A stretch of 64,000 nucleotides of DNA from Kalmusia sp. IMI 367209 (lineage: Eukaryota; Ascomycota; Dothideomycetes; Pleosporales; Didymosphaeriaceae): assembly GCA_027946365.1 (NCBI GenBank), contig JAPEUQ010000003.1:2294001-2358000 (forward strand), written 5' to 3'. Made by a program: the position numbers and the translations under genes. Of this stretch, positions 52,215 to 62,167 are shown piece after piece. The stretch's first letter is position 1, and each line of letters opens with the position of its first letter. The notes beneath the pieces are model-generated. The model had not been told where the DNA came from, did not search any database, and saw only the letters and a program-made list of their open reading frames with translations.

Positions 52215-53070
52215 ATGGTCCGCCCGCAAACAATACTCATCGTAGGTGGCGGCCAAGGCATTGGCCTTGAGACCGCAAAAGCCATCCTCACGCTTTCGTC
52301 CGAAGTTCGCGTCGTCATTTTCGGCCTACATGTGGACGCTGCAGCTAAGTCTTTTCCTCCTGATCGCGTACAGATAGTCTCTGGCGATGTGACTCTCGAT
52401 CGCGACCGACAGGCGGCCGTCGCAAAGTGCGTGGATTTTACGGGCGGTATCGACACGTTGGTGTATAGCGCGGGAGTCATCACGCCCATCCAACGGATAG
52501 AAAAGCTAGATTTAGATGCCGTGAAGAAGGCGTTCGATGTCAATGTCTTCGGTTGTATGGCAATGGTATGCTCCTAATTCACCCGCTATATCTTGTATGT
52601 CAGTAGGTAACAAAACGCAGTGCCAACTCGTCCTTCCCCACCTCCGCCACTCCCGCACACTCACCTCTGCAAACGCCGCCTACGGAAAAGCCCTCATTCT
52701 CTCCTCCGCCTGTGACTCTGGAATCTCGTATCATGGCTGGACGCCCTACTGCACCACTAAAGCCGCGTTGACCCGCTTTATCGAGATGCTCGCGCACGAG
52801 GAGCCGCTCATCACGGTGCAGGGCGTGTATCCGAAGCTGACGGCCACAAAGATGCCAGAGGATGTGATTGCAGGGAAGTACAAGGGAATCATGGCAGACC
52901 ACGAGATTGAGCGGTTTAGGGCGTGGGCGGAGATCGGCGAAGAGATGGTGGAGCCGCCCGAGTGGTGCGGGGTTGCGGTCGGGAAGCTGGCGATCGGGTT
53001 GTATGTTGGGGGAAGGAGTGGGGAGACGAAGTACTACGATGAACATGTTCCTGCACCATTCAAGACGTGA
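52215..53070 (+). CDS. Short-chain dehydrogenase/reductase (SDR), sepiapterin/benzil-reductase-like
   Basis: Exons 52215-52565 and 52621-53070, predicted 266 aa. The cofactor loop is ILIVGGGQGIGLETAKAIL (GxxxGIG). LVYSAGV replaces the NNAG motif. The catalytic Ser and the YxxxK pair occur in ILSSACDSGISYHGWTPYCTTKAALTRF. NVFGCMAM is joined to CQLVLPHL across the 55-bp intron (GTATGC...CGCAG, phase 0). The C-terminus (GETKYYDEHVPAPFKT) lacks a signal or anchor. It resembles yeast YIR035C-type reductases acting on carbonyls with NADPH. The gene converges on the FMO gene with 82 bp between stops. Confidence 0.88.
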
Positions 53071-53152
53071 GAGCCATGTAGATTAAAGATAGATGTTTCT
53101 GCGATATCGTACTATGTTGAAAGTCGCTCACACGTTACTCATCACCTTGCAA

Positions 53153-55057
53153 TTACAGTCTAGCTCGCTCACCCCGAGTATCTTTATCGATGATACCCTC
53201 CTCAACCGCCTTGATCTGCAGCGCCAAGATCCTAGAGTAGAACCTCGTGATCGCAAGATTACCTCCCATGAACCAGAACCCAGGGTGTCCCGAGTGCTGC
53301 CACATAGTCCTGAACTCGCCCTCAGCATTCAGTCCCCAAACGTTTCCTACACGATCGGCCAACTCGTCTCCGAAGATGCTCCTCGCCTCCGTCCGCATAT
53401 TCTGATATCCAGTCGCGAAGATAATCTCGTCGGCCTCCAGCTTCGACCCGTCCTCAAACTCAATGCCTTCAGGCAAGATTTGCTTGATCTCCTGTCCCTG
53501 CTTGACCTTGATCTTGCCGTCGATGATGAGCTGCGAGGCACCTACGTCGATGTAGTATCCGCCTCCACGTTGGTAGTATTTCATGAGCAAACCGGAGTCC
53601 ATATCGCCCATGTCGACACCGAAGCCAGCGGCACGCAGTCCATCCAGAAGCTCTCTGTCGTTCTCGTTTTGCAGCTTTGTGACTTTGATCTGCTGCGCTT
53701 TCATCAACTCGCTCGGCTGCGACCACGCTTCCAGATCTGCGTCTTCGGTTGGTGGGCCGTCCTCATCGTAGAGGCCTTTGAGTCCAATGTCCGTGATGGA
53801 TTCCGAGGAGATGACGCAGGTTGTGCTGCGTTGGACGAGAGTGACGTCGTACCCCTTTTCGAAGAAGTCTTGCGCGATGTCGTGGCCGGAATTGCAGCAG
53901 CCGACTACCACGGCCTTCTTGCCTTTTGAGTTCGGGTGGGCGCCGGAGAACTCGGAAGAATGGCACAGACGGGAGCCTTTGAAGGTCTCTACGCCTTTCA
54001 ATGAGGGGAAATTCTTCTTTCCCGAGTGACCTGTTGCTTGGATGATGTGGTTTGGATGTAGTGTTCGCGACTCTGTTGTTCCGTCTGGCCGTTTGCGCTC
54101 TACAGTCACCGTCCACTGTTTTTTATCCTCGTTCCAAGACGACGATGTGAGTTTTGTTGACGTCCACACGTTTAGCTCCAGATGCTTCACGTACGACTCA
54201 AAGAACTCTGCAAGTTTATCCTTCGGGGTGAAAACCGGCCAGTGAGGTGGAAACGGAACATACGGTAGATGGTCATACCACACGGGGTCATGAAGAACGA
54301 GCTGATGGTACCTCTTGCGCCAATTGTCACCAACACGCTCATTCATATCGACCATGAGCGATGGAACGTTCAGCATCTTCAGCCGCGCTGCAGCTGCAAG
54401 ACCTCCTTGACCAGCGCCGATGATGAGCACCTTTGGCTCGACTCCTTCCAGGTTGCTCTCGGCCTCTCGCTTCTCACGCCAGTTCTTCCGGGTTGGATCT
54501 CCTCCATGCTGGACGCCCTTGGTTCTCTTATGCCCCGTAGGCTCTTCATATCCCTTCAGCTCCGTCAAGCCGGTGTAAATGGTGAAGATCTTCCACGTTC
54601 CGTTCTCTTCGACCAGCTTGAGAACGCCTCGCCCACGACCAATCTGCGTCTCGAAAGTGAAGTACGTTACGATGCCGTTTACCTCCCCCACGCTGTCTAT
54701 GGGCCCGAAGCGTGGTTGCCGGTGCGGTGCGCTAGTGTCGATATCAATCTTTGTGAGCGGCGTCTTGCTCGATGCTACAAATTTTGAGATCTTGTCGCTT
54801 CCTTTTAGAGTCCTGAGGTCCCAGGTAAGGCCAAGGTGGTCCCGCCAGTAACTTTTATCATCTAGGAATAGATTCGCGATGGCCGCAGAGTCCTTGCCCG
54901 ATACAGCATTGAGTAGATTTGAAAGAACATCTTGCACTACCTTCGCTGCATCGACGTTGGATGATGTCGATGTTGCGGGGTATTCGCCCAATGGCACATT
55001 CACGGAGCCCGGCTCGACGCGCTGTGCTGAAGGACCCGGTCCGTCGTGAGCACCCAT
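53153..55057 (-). CDS. Flavin-containing monooxygenase with N-terminal NTF2/SnoaL-like domain
   Basis: Single exon, 634 aa from ATG 55057; the frame continues upstream without another ATG. Residues about 35-165 look like an NTF2/SnoaL-like domain (VVQDVLSNLLNAVSGKDSAAIANLFLDD...YWRDHL...GRGRGVLKLVEENGTWKI). The FMO part follows: FAD-binding GAGQGG at 214-219, the FKGSRLCHSSEF signature region near 359-370, and an NADPH-binding VVVGCCNSGHD near 384-393 in which the second Gly is Cys. ATGYQN near the C-terminus is typical. It should hydroxylate a nitrogen, sulfur or carbon centre or perform a Baeyer-Villiger-type step. This fusion is known in ascomycetes but its substrate is not clear. TATATA lies 144 bp upstream. 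Confidence 0.93.
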   Translation of the reverse strand: MGAHDGPGPSAQRVEPGSVNVPLGEYPATSTSSNVDAAKVVQDVLSNLLNAVSGKDSAAIANLFLDDKSYWRDHLGLTWDLRTLKGSDKISKFVASSKTPLTKIDIDTSAPHRQPRFGPIDSVGEVNGIVTYFTFETQIGRGRGVLKLVEENGTWKIFTIYTGLTELKGYEEPTGHKRTKGVQHGGDPTRKNWREKREAESNLEGVEPKVLIIGAGQGGLAAAARLKMLNVPSLMVDMNERVGDNWRKRYHQLVLHDPVWYDHLPYVPFPPHWPVFTPKDKLAEFFESYVKHLELNVWTSTKLTSSSWNEDKKQWTVTVERKRPDGTTESRTLHPNHIIQATGHSGKKNFPSLKGVETFKGSRLCHSSEFSGAHPNSKGKKAVVVGCCNSGHDIAQDFFEKGYDVTLVQRSTTCVISSESITDIGLKGLYDEDGPPTEDADLEAWSQPSELMKAQQIKVTKLQNENDRELLDGLRAAGFGVDMGDMDSGLLMKYYQRGGGYYIDVGASQLIIDGKIKVKQGQEIKQILPEGIEFEDGSKLEADEIIFATGYQNMRTEARSIFGDELADRVGNVWGLNAEGEFRTMWQHSGHPGFWFMGGNLAITRFYSRILALQIKAVEEGIIDKDTRGERARL

Positions 55058-55579
55058 ATTCAGTCGTGGACCTGAGCTAGGGTTGATCGTACTGGGATCT
55101 GATTGGTGAAGCACTTTTGAGTTGAGTGAAGATGATGTTTGGGTGCGCTTTGTAGATGAAACAGGCTCGCGAGTGGTAGGGAAACCTCGTCAACCCCAAC
55201 TATATACCACGATGCCTCCTGGCATGCTCGGGTAACCTTCCTTGGATCATGCGTTCCTCGTAATAGCGGGCATCAATCTGTTAGCTCGTTGGCTAGCTAT
55301 GTTGGCGACCTCGGAAAGAAGTGCGGGGGATTGGCGCTGTCGCAAATCCACTAACATCCCACAACGTCAGCCAAAACATGGCCAATCTCCACATATACCC
55401 CGCGGGCTCTCGGTGTCACGGATCGGAAACACCAGCAGGGCCCCCGATGTGCATCCATGGAGGTCTCGGATTTCGAATTCCTTGGAGATTCCTTGGAGAA
55501 TGGCCTATAATGCCTCGCGTCACTTATCAGCTTCCTTTCATCCTGTCCCAATTCTAACCACACCAACCATACATCCAAC
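55058..55579. promoter_or_regulatory. Divergent promoter region, FMO gene / SDR gene
   Basis: About 520 bp between divergent ATG codons of two candidate cluster genes. TATATA at 55201-55206 would serve the minus-strand FMO gene. A shared regulator is possible; no site was identified. Confidence 0.5.
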
Positions 55580-56413
55580 ATGACCACGTTTCCAACGTTT
55601 CCCGACCTCAATGGCAAAGTGGGTCTCGTTATGGGGATAGGCCAAACCCGCGTCGAGGGATCCGATATCTGGGGAAATGGGGCAGCAATGGCACGCGCCC
55701 TCTCCCAAAACGGCGTGAAACTCTTCGGGTGCGACCTGAGCCTCCCAGCCGCCGAATTCACAGCATCACGGCTCCGAGCTGAAGGTGGCACGTGTCATGT
55801 TATGAGCGCCGACGTGACGTCCTCCTCCGACGTGCGCAGCGTAGTCGAAGCTACCATGCAGAAATACGGCCGCATAGACATTCTGGTGAACAACGTGGGC
55901 ATGACACGGCCTGGCGACCCGGCGAGCATGAGTGAAGAGCTATGGGATGCGCAATTGGAATTGAATCTGAAGAGCGTGTATCTATCTTGTCACCACGTTC
56001 TACCCATCATGGAAAAGCAAGACTCTGGTGCCATCGTGAACAACGCGTCGATAGCCGGCGTTTCCTATTTGGGCAAGCCGCAAGTGGCGTACTCGACCGC
56101 TAAAGCCGCGCTCATCCATTTCACGCGAGTAACTGGAGTCATGTACGCGCCGAAGAACGTCAGGCTGAACTGCGTGGTGCCTGGTATGATCCTCACGCCT
56201 ATGATTGAGAATTTCGGACGAAGTGAGAAGGAGGAGGATAGAGAGGTATATCGAAAGATCACGCAACACAATGTTCCCATGGGACGGATGGGCGAGCCTG
56301 AAGACGTCGCGAACGCTGCACTGTGGTTGGCAAGTGAAGCGAGTAGGTATGTAACTGGGCAAAGCTTGATTGTGGATGGGGGCTTGACTTCCCAGACGGG
56401 AACTGGGCAGTGA
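55580..56413 (+). CDS. Short-chain dehydrogenase/reductase (SDR), FabG-like, with altered glycine loop
   Basis: Single exon, 277 aa. Catalytic features are present: RIDILVNNVGM, the Ser in IVNNASIAGVSY and the YSTAK (YxxxK) motif, plus the C-terminal ASRYVTGQSLIVDGGL, typical of FabG-like SDRs. The cofactor loop is odd: instead of TGxxxGIG it reads GLVMGIGQTRVEGSDIWGNG, so the glycine-rich turn is about ten residues longer. It may still bind NAD(P) through GNG. It is divergent from the FMO gene, sharing a 520-bp promoter region, which suggests joint regulation. Confidence 0.9.
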   Translation: MTTFPTFPDLNGKVGLVMGIGQTRVEGSDIWGNGAAMARALSQNGVKLFGCDLSLPAAEFTASRLRAEGGTCHVMSADVTSSSDVRSVVEATMQKYGRIDILVNNVGMTRPGDPASMSEELWDAQLELNLKSVYLSCHHVLPIMEKQDSGAIVNNASIAGVSYLGKPQVAYSTAKAALIHFTRVTGVMYAPKNVRLNCVVPGMILTPMIENFGRSEKEEDREVYRKITQHNVPMGRMGEPEDVANAALWLASEASRYVTGQSLIVDGGLTSQTGTGQ

Positions 56414-56695
56414 GCCGAGAGCTTGCATGGAGTTTCGCGACACTATGACCATTATGAAATCTGACGTCTACACGCGTCTAAATTGCCTGGTAAGGATATC
56501 GTATTCCTTTTCCATTCGCACGCCGGCGTTAGATTCGACATAGCTTTACCCTAGACCTGGTCCTTCTGCCCGTAACCGAAGACCTTTCAATGCAAGAATC
56601 TAACAGAAGACAGCGCCCCCAATAATCGTTGGCGGACGAGCGGAGCAAGGCTGAAGATCCGTCGTCAGTAAGGTTTACCACTCGACTGTGATGGA

Positions 56696-56986
56696 TCAAT
56701 CACTTACCGATCCATCAAAAGTACAGTTCAGCAATCTTAGACCGTCAATAATTCCATTGTTGCAACCCAGCTGCGTGAACGGTGTGTCTATAGGAGATGT
56801 TATTGTGCAAATCCCACGCGGGATGTTGTTCGTTGGTGTGGAAGTATGGCACGTCCCGAATAGAGTGGTGACCGAGGTCACTTGACGATCCACAAGGTCG
56901 ACTTCGGGAGCCACCGTAGGCATAGGGGATGGTACAGCGGACACAAACGGAAGCAGGACGCCGAAGATTAAGATCGTGGCATGCAT
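56696..56986 (-). CDS. Small secreted cysteine-containing protein (effector-like)
   Basis: Single exon, 96 aa, ATG at 56986. The first about 17 residues form a signal peptide (MHATILIFGVLLPFVSA). The mature part has four Cys (in GTCHTS, GICTI, LGCNN and LNCTF), enough for two disulfides, and is rich in Thr, Pro and Asn. I do not recognise a family. Small secreted Cys proteins of this kind include effectors and antimicrobials, but the sequence alone does not show which. It lies between the second SDR and the MFS transporter gene. Confidence 0.7.
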   Translation of the reverse strand: MHATILIFGVLLPFVSAVPSPMPTVAPEVDLVDRQVTSVTTLFGTCHTSTPTNNIPRGICTITSPIDTPFTQLGCNNGIIDGLRLLNCTFDGSVSD

Positions 56987-57303
56987 TTTTGTGAACGAAA
57001 GTGGTACTGATGAAAACAGATGAGATCTATGTCTGTCATATCCCTAGCTTTATTGCACTCTTGAGCCGGCTCTTCCGCCCCGAACATTTATTCATCAGCT
57101 TGCATCGGGATTTATTTACTGTAGCCAGGTTCGACTTTGAGATACTGCATCCCACAATCAGCATCCACGCTTGATGAGTAAGTCAATGTCAAGCACGTGG
57201 ACCGTCATCACCATCAGCAACGTAAACGCGTTCCTCATCAGGTCATATCAGCTCACCGATATCAGACAACAACACAAGAACCAAGTAAAGCCTCGCTGAT
57301 TGA

Positions 57304-59214
57304 CTACGGCGCATATCGAAAGCCCTCCACACCTTCCAATGCCAATTTTTCTCCCCTGTCGGCCATTTTGTTCAAACGCCTGAGATACATGGACATGAAG
57401 AAAGTTGCGACTGTGTACACAAGCTGCATTGCAACAGTAGCCCACATCCCGGGGAGATATAGCTTTACCCGTAAGCACTTGTTTTCGAATGAAATAAGAG
57501 CATACTCACAGGCGCATCCTGGGTCCTGAATATTAAAGCCCCGCAAATACCCCCTGCCGCACCCGCTGTGATCATCGCCGCCGACACTACAGCCTTCTTT
57601 TGCACCTTTGCTGTTTGGTTTTGCCCATATACCAGGGTAGATGGGATGTTAGCTTGTGTGCCGAAGGTCGCGAAGAACAGGCCGAAGTAGCGGACGCCTG
57701 GGATCCTCGCGTAGAGGACAATGAGCAGTCCCGCAGCACCAATGATAGACTGCGAGATGAGGATGGGCCAGCGCAGCTTGATCTTGTCGGAGAGGAAGGC
57801 GAAGAGTAGGGAGGTGATACAGGTGAATAGGTAAGGAGGGGAGCAAAGGAGTTGAGCACGCGCGTATGAGAAACCTAGATAATTGTGAGACGAGTAAAAG
57901 ATTGCAAAGTAGAAAGACCACATACCCATGCCTTCCCGAAGAATTATAGGCATGAAGAGGGAGATCGAGTACACGCTGGATCCGGCGATGAAGTACTGCA
58001 TAGAGCTGTGCGATGTCAGAATGGATGATGATATTATGAAGACTAGAGCTTCGACTGACTATACACCTAGCTTCCAGTCCCGCAACATCTTTAGAGAATC
58101 TCTGATAGTAGCGTGCTCAGTGTGCGCGCCTTCTTTTTCCAGACCGACGCGCGATGCTGCGATATGCTTCTGGCGGTCTGTCAAGAAGCTGACCTTTTCA
58201 GGAACTTTGGAATATTAGGTCATTTTGTTCTTCAAGCCTTTGGAAGCATACTTGCATTCGATAAGAAACAATGGCGACACCAGCCCTGTGACTATGGTAA
58301 TCGCGCCTTCGATGATGAATATCCACCGCCAGCCGCTCCGATACTTGCCATCACCCACACGTATAAGCGACAATAAGTATGCGATCTTTGTTCGATTAGC
58401 CACATCTTACCTCAAAGCATAAGACAAGCTTACAATTGGTCCAAATGCTAAAGCAAGAAGCGAACCGGTGTAGAACATCGAGATACGCTTCGCCGTCTCG
58501 TACTGTCGGTACCAAGACCCAATGATATACACTGCCCCAGGCAGCACTATCGGTCATTAGATTCGACTAGATCAATTGAAGTTGTACAAGGGGAATGAAG
58601 AAAACATGAAACCTACAACCCGCCTCAAACAAGCCCAAAAACATCCTCAAAACAACAAGACCATGCCAGTCATCAACGAACCCCATACCCAGCACTGCAC
58701 AGCCCCAAGCGCATATCAGCAAGCTGAGCCAATATCGAGCGCCCAGGCGGCGGATGAGCATGTTCGAGGGGAGTTCGAAAAGCGCGTATGCTTCTACAAC
58801 ATTAGCACTTTTCGCTTCACTTGCAGAACCTTCGCATAGCGGAAAATCCAGCGGTAGACGTACGGACGAAGAATATGAGCAGCACGATGTTGTACCGCGC
58901 GCCTACGTTTAGGTCGAGCTCTTGAGCTAGGCCGGCGATGTATGCACCGGGGACGTTGGATCTGTCGAGGAGGGAGAGGCCGAAGACGATGCAGAGCATT
59001 GGGAAGACGCGGTGGTCTGCTTTGCACCTGCATTGGCGTTAGTGGGGTATCATGATGGGAACGAATGAGTGGTGGTGCACTTGACGGCGTGTTCTTCCTC
59101 TGGTGTCCAGTCTTGTCGAAGGTGTTGTGTGTCGTTGTGAGATATGTCGGGTGAGGCGCTTTCGATTTGCGCGATATCAACTTTTCTATAGTCCATTGTG
59201 TTATCGCGGGACAT
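57304..59214 (-). CDS. MFS transporter of the anion:cation symporter (Dal5-like) family
   Basis: Nine exons: 59214-59081, 59027-58864, 58790-58620, 58546-58434, 58385-58256, 58204-58060, 58005-57926, 57874-57510 and 57462-57304; predicted 486 aa. Splicing rebuilds the family consensus: EEHAVKCKADHRVFPML, GLSLLDRSNV, FFVPYALFELPSNMLIRRLGARYW, LFEAGVLPGAVYIIGSWY, GPIIAYLLSLIRVGDGKYRSGWRW, FLIEFPEKVSFLTDRQ and WKLGVYSMQYFIAGSSVYS. Dal5-type permeases carry allantoate, ureidosuccinate, vitamins or other organic anions at the plasma membrane. Intron 5 (58205-58255) has a GC donor (GCAAGT); intron 7 (57875-57925) is a stopless 51-mer. All phases agree. The gene is divergent from the regulator at 60178. 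Confidence 0.9.
57875..57925 (-). other. Stopless 51-bp intron in the MFS gene
   Basis: Donor GTATGT, acceptor TCTAG. Retention would insert 17 hydrophobic residues after REGMG without a stop; homology to GMGFSYA supports splicing. Confidence 0.8.
58205..58255 (-). other. GC-AG intron in the MFS gene
   Basis: On the minus strand the donor is GCAAGT, preceded by ATCGAAT, and the acceptor is CCAAAG before TTCCTGAA. Only this cut gives the conserved LIEFPEKV sequence; the GT two codons later leads to an immediate stop. Confidence 0.85.
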
Positions 59215-60177
59215 CTTCTGATAATGTTCCACGATCTATATAGGTTCCACTGCAGTGGTTTTTGTAATCACAAATCTTTCTTGATTGAGAAATGTATCAT
59301 ATTCAATATCTTATCTGCCGCTGTCTTATAGATATTTAAAGGTGGAAAATAATGCTATGTTCGATAGTGAAGCGGACCGTCTACGCAATGTGTAACAAGG
59401 CTGCGTCATGCAGCATCCGCCACGGCGCCTGCTACTGCATGTGTGGTGTTGCGAGCTGAGGACCCCGCTTGTAGGAATAGATCAACGTTACAACTATGGC
59501 TCAGAGAGCAAATAATCACGGAGAAGAGATGGATGTCGCTAAATCATGTCCAAATCTCTGGGAGCGATCTACCTCTCGGAAAGCTTATGATGAGGTGCGT
59601 AGTCCGTGTGACGATATTAGAGGCGGTGTGAAGAAATGGTGTGGGAGCAGTCTCGGAATGAGCCTCCTATCATGATACCAGCTTTTTTGTAAGTGGTGTA
59701 CTGGAATGATGTGTGAATGGGGGACATATGAACCCTATAATAGTGTCGTTTCGCAAGAAGATGACCGAAGTGCTCCGCAAAAGATCTATGAGCTGTCAGA
59801 AAACAGGATTTGAGGAGTGATCAGGATATTTAGGACTGATAGGACTAATAGCAGTAGGTACGTGAAAGGCTTCAATCAGGTGGTCTTGATCGATAGGAAC
59901 AGAAGATCGAATGGCAGCTCCGCGTAGACGACCATGAGTGTAATTAGTCGTATAGAAGTCTGTTCAAATATGTTTTGAATATAATGAAAAGGCCGTTTCG
60001 AGCATTAAAACGATAACTAACGGAATAGTTAGGAGTTGGGAATCACGATGCGGTCTGACTACTATGAAAGAATAGGCCTAACCACCTTAGTATTAGCTGC
60101 TGGGTTAGTGAACCGAACCTCGCGTTTGTACATTGGGTGCTTATCTTTCACCTTTCTCCTCACAAAGCGCACGCATC
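59215..60177. promoter_or_regulatory. Divergent intergenic region, MFS transporter / DUF3468 regulator
   Basis: About 960 bp between divergent ATG codons; rather AT-rich. It holds the promoters of a transporter and a regulator-like gene, a common arrangement in pathway-specific clusters. No binding site was identified. Confidence 0.5.
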
Positions 60178-61779
60178 ATGTCATTCCAGTTCATTACCTC
60201 AAGCGAGATTGGACCGAAAGAGCGACGACTCATCCGCTCCCATGTCATGGTCGGGAGGAACGCAGGGCGATCACGGCCATCTCGCAAAAAGCAGCAGGAC
60301 TCTGCTGCAAGAACATCTCTCAACATCACAAGCCAATACAATAATTCGGACACGCAACACAGCATGCAAAAACACTCACCGTTGTTATATGATCGCTTAG
60401 TCTGCAACGACTTAGTTTTTACCCAGCTCGCTCAACAAAGCGTCAAATCTGTAGAGCTATTACGGGAATGTACGGCAGCTGCATGCACAGTCCGCTTTCG
60501 CTTGTCCGCAACACTAATATGTATCGCCTCATCTAGGGCTTTCAGTGCTCGATAAAAGGTTGTATCCAACCGAGTTTTGCTCAAAACTGGACTTCATGGA
60601 TTATGTCTGGTTACAATATGTTTTCTACGACGAAGGATGTGCGCAACATTGTCCTTCCACCGTACGGATCTGGAGAACTAACTTCATCAGACATGCATGG
60701 TGTCCTCGCAATCAAAGCATCATTTTCCGAATTCTCAGGTATGCATGCGGAAACTTCACCCGAGGCTCTCGAGCATCTATCCAAAGCGTACAGAATTACA
60801 CAGAAAAGGCTTGAAGGTCCCGGATCGATATCGGACAAAGCGATAGCAGGAGTCACAATCCTTGCTATATACCAGCTCGTACATGGTCACTTAGAAGTCG
60901 GTCTAGTGCATTTTGACGGTCTTTGTCGTATGATACAATTACGTGGTGGTCTAGCGCAGCTTATGAAGCACAACCGCGCATTAGCTCAGAAGCCATGGAG
61001 GAATGTCTTCAATATGGGCTGTCAGACATTCTTTACTGACTATCCTCAGGATCGATCTTGAAATTGCACTTCAAAGCGGTCTGCCTATGCGTTTTAGCAC
61101 AGCTGATGTACCCATGTTCTCTACCACAGCTGTACAAAGAATCCTCCAACCGACCCATACGAAGCTTTACGAACAAAATATCAATGCAGAGCTTATCTGC
61201 ATGTTATCCGATGTCACAGTGTTTGTTAATACACTTAATACTATCGACAAGATGAGTAGACTGGATCCGCTAGACTTCTCCGAGCAAGCTTTTTCGCTTA
61301 TCCATCGTCTGATTAATTTTGCGCCTCTACAGGGACAGAGGCCTACCAATCAGATTGAGGATCTATTGCAGCTGGTTCTGCTAGCAACCATGACTACGGC
61401 GCTGCCAAACTACACTGCCGATCAAGTTCGCTATGACCTTCTGGCGAAACAAGTCAGAAGAGCTATTCAACAATATGTGGCTACCACTAACGAAGATCGG
61501 AACCTGCTGCTATGGGCGCTTTTTATTGGACGTATCTCAATCTTGCATGACGACGATGACACATGGATCATGCCCTCTATCCGGGAAATTTGCAAGAACT
61601 TGAACGTAACTGCATGGCCGCAAGTCCAAAAGGTCCTTCGCCAATACAGCTGGATACATATATTACACGATAAGACTGCCATAAAGATATGGGAAAGTGT
61701 CAAGAGAAACAAAATCGATGACAACCCGACATCGAGCTATTCACTTTTTACCGTTTGTTCTACGGTACCAGTCTCATAA
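60178..61779 (+). CDS. Fungal-specific regulator-like protein (DUF3468 / Fungal_trans_2 type), needs a non-GT donor
   Basis: Exons 60178-60469, 60537-60638, 60691-61000 and 61050-61779, predicted 477 aa. The N-terminus MSFQFITSSEIGPKERRLIRSH with VMVGRNAG is the known start of these proteins, which carry no zinc cluster. Splicing gives SVELLREWLSVLDKRLYPTEFC, YDEGYMHGVLAIKASFSEFSG and RALAQKPWRIDLEIALQSGLP, all fitting the family. Introns 1 (GTACGG, CACTAATA) and 2 (GTGCGC, AACTAAC) are normal. The third, 61001-61049, must start GAATGT rather than GTATGT to keep the frame; it has a good CTGAC branch and CTCAG acceptor. Either it is a rare GA-AG intron or the gene is broken. These proteins act as transcription regulators or are simply uncharacterised. 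Confidence 0.8.
61001..61049 (+). other. Predicted intron with GA donor (GA-AG or mutated GT donor)
   Basis: Exon 3 ends TGG AG and exon 4 starts G ATC GAT, giving PWRIDLEIAL. The intron starts GAATGTCTTC and ends CTGACTATCCTCAG, 49 bp. One T-to-A change from GTATGT explains the donor. The nearby GT at 61005 gives a frameshift and immediate stop. Confidence 0.7.
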
Positions 61780-62167
61780 AGTCTGTGCTGCTCTCAGAAA
61801 ATTACGTGCGGACGATTTGGGGCGGTGCTTGGCAACCTAGCCGCTATACTTGAAAGGGATGCCAATATCTGATTGGCCAAAGGCTGATGTGACCAATCAC
61901 AATTCGACATCATCAACAGTGAGCTTTGCCGTTCACCATGGCTGGAGACAACTGCTCTAATCCTATATTTATTTTTGAATCGGAGATAACAAAAGGCCGG
62001 AATGAACGCACCTTCCTTGAAGCGTCAAAATGGTATAAGGAGTAAGGTGCTCCTAGAAAACCACTACTAAGAAATACTACGACTTCATCTCAATCTTCTT
62101 TCGTTACCACATCCCCTTTTTACTTCTGCTCATATACGCGCCGCTTTTTGGTTCATCTCGGACAAGA
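61780..62167. other. Intergenic region upstream of the third SDR gene
   Basis: About 390 bp between two plus-strand genes. It should contain the SDR promoter. No clear element seen. Confidence 0.4.
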
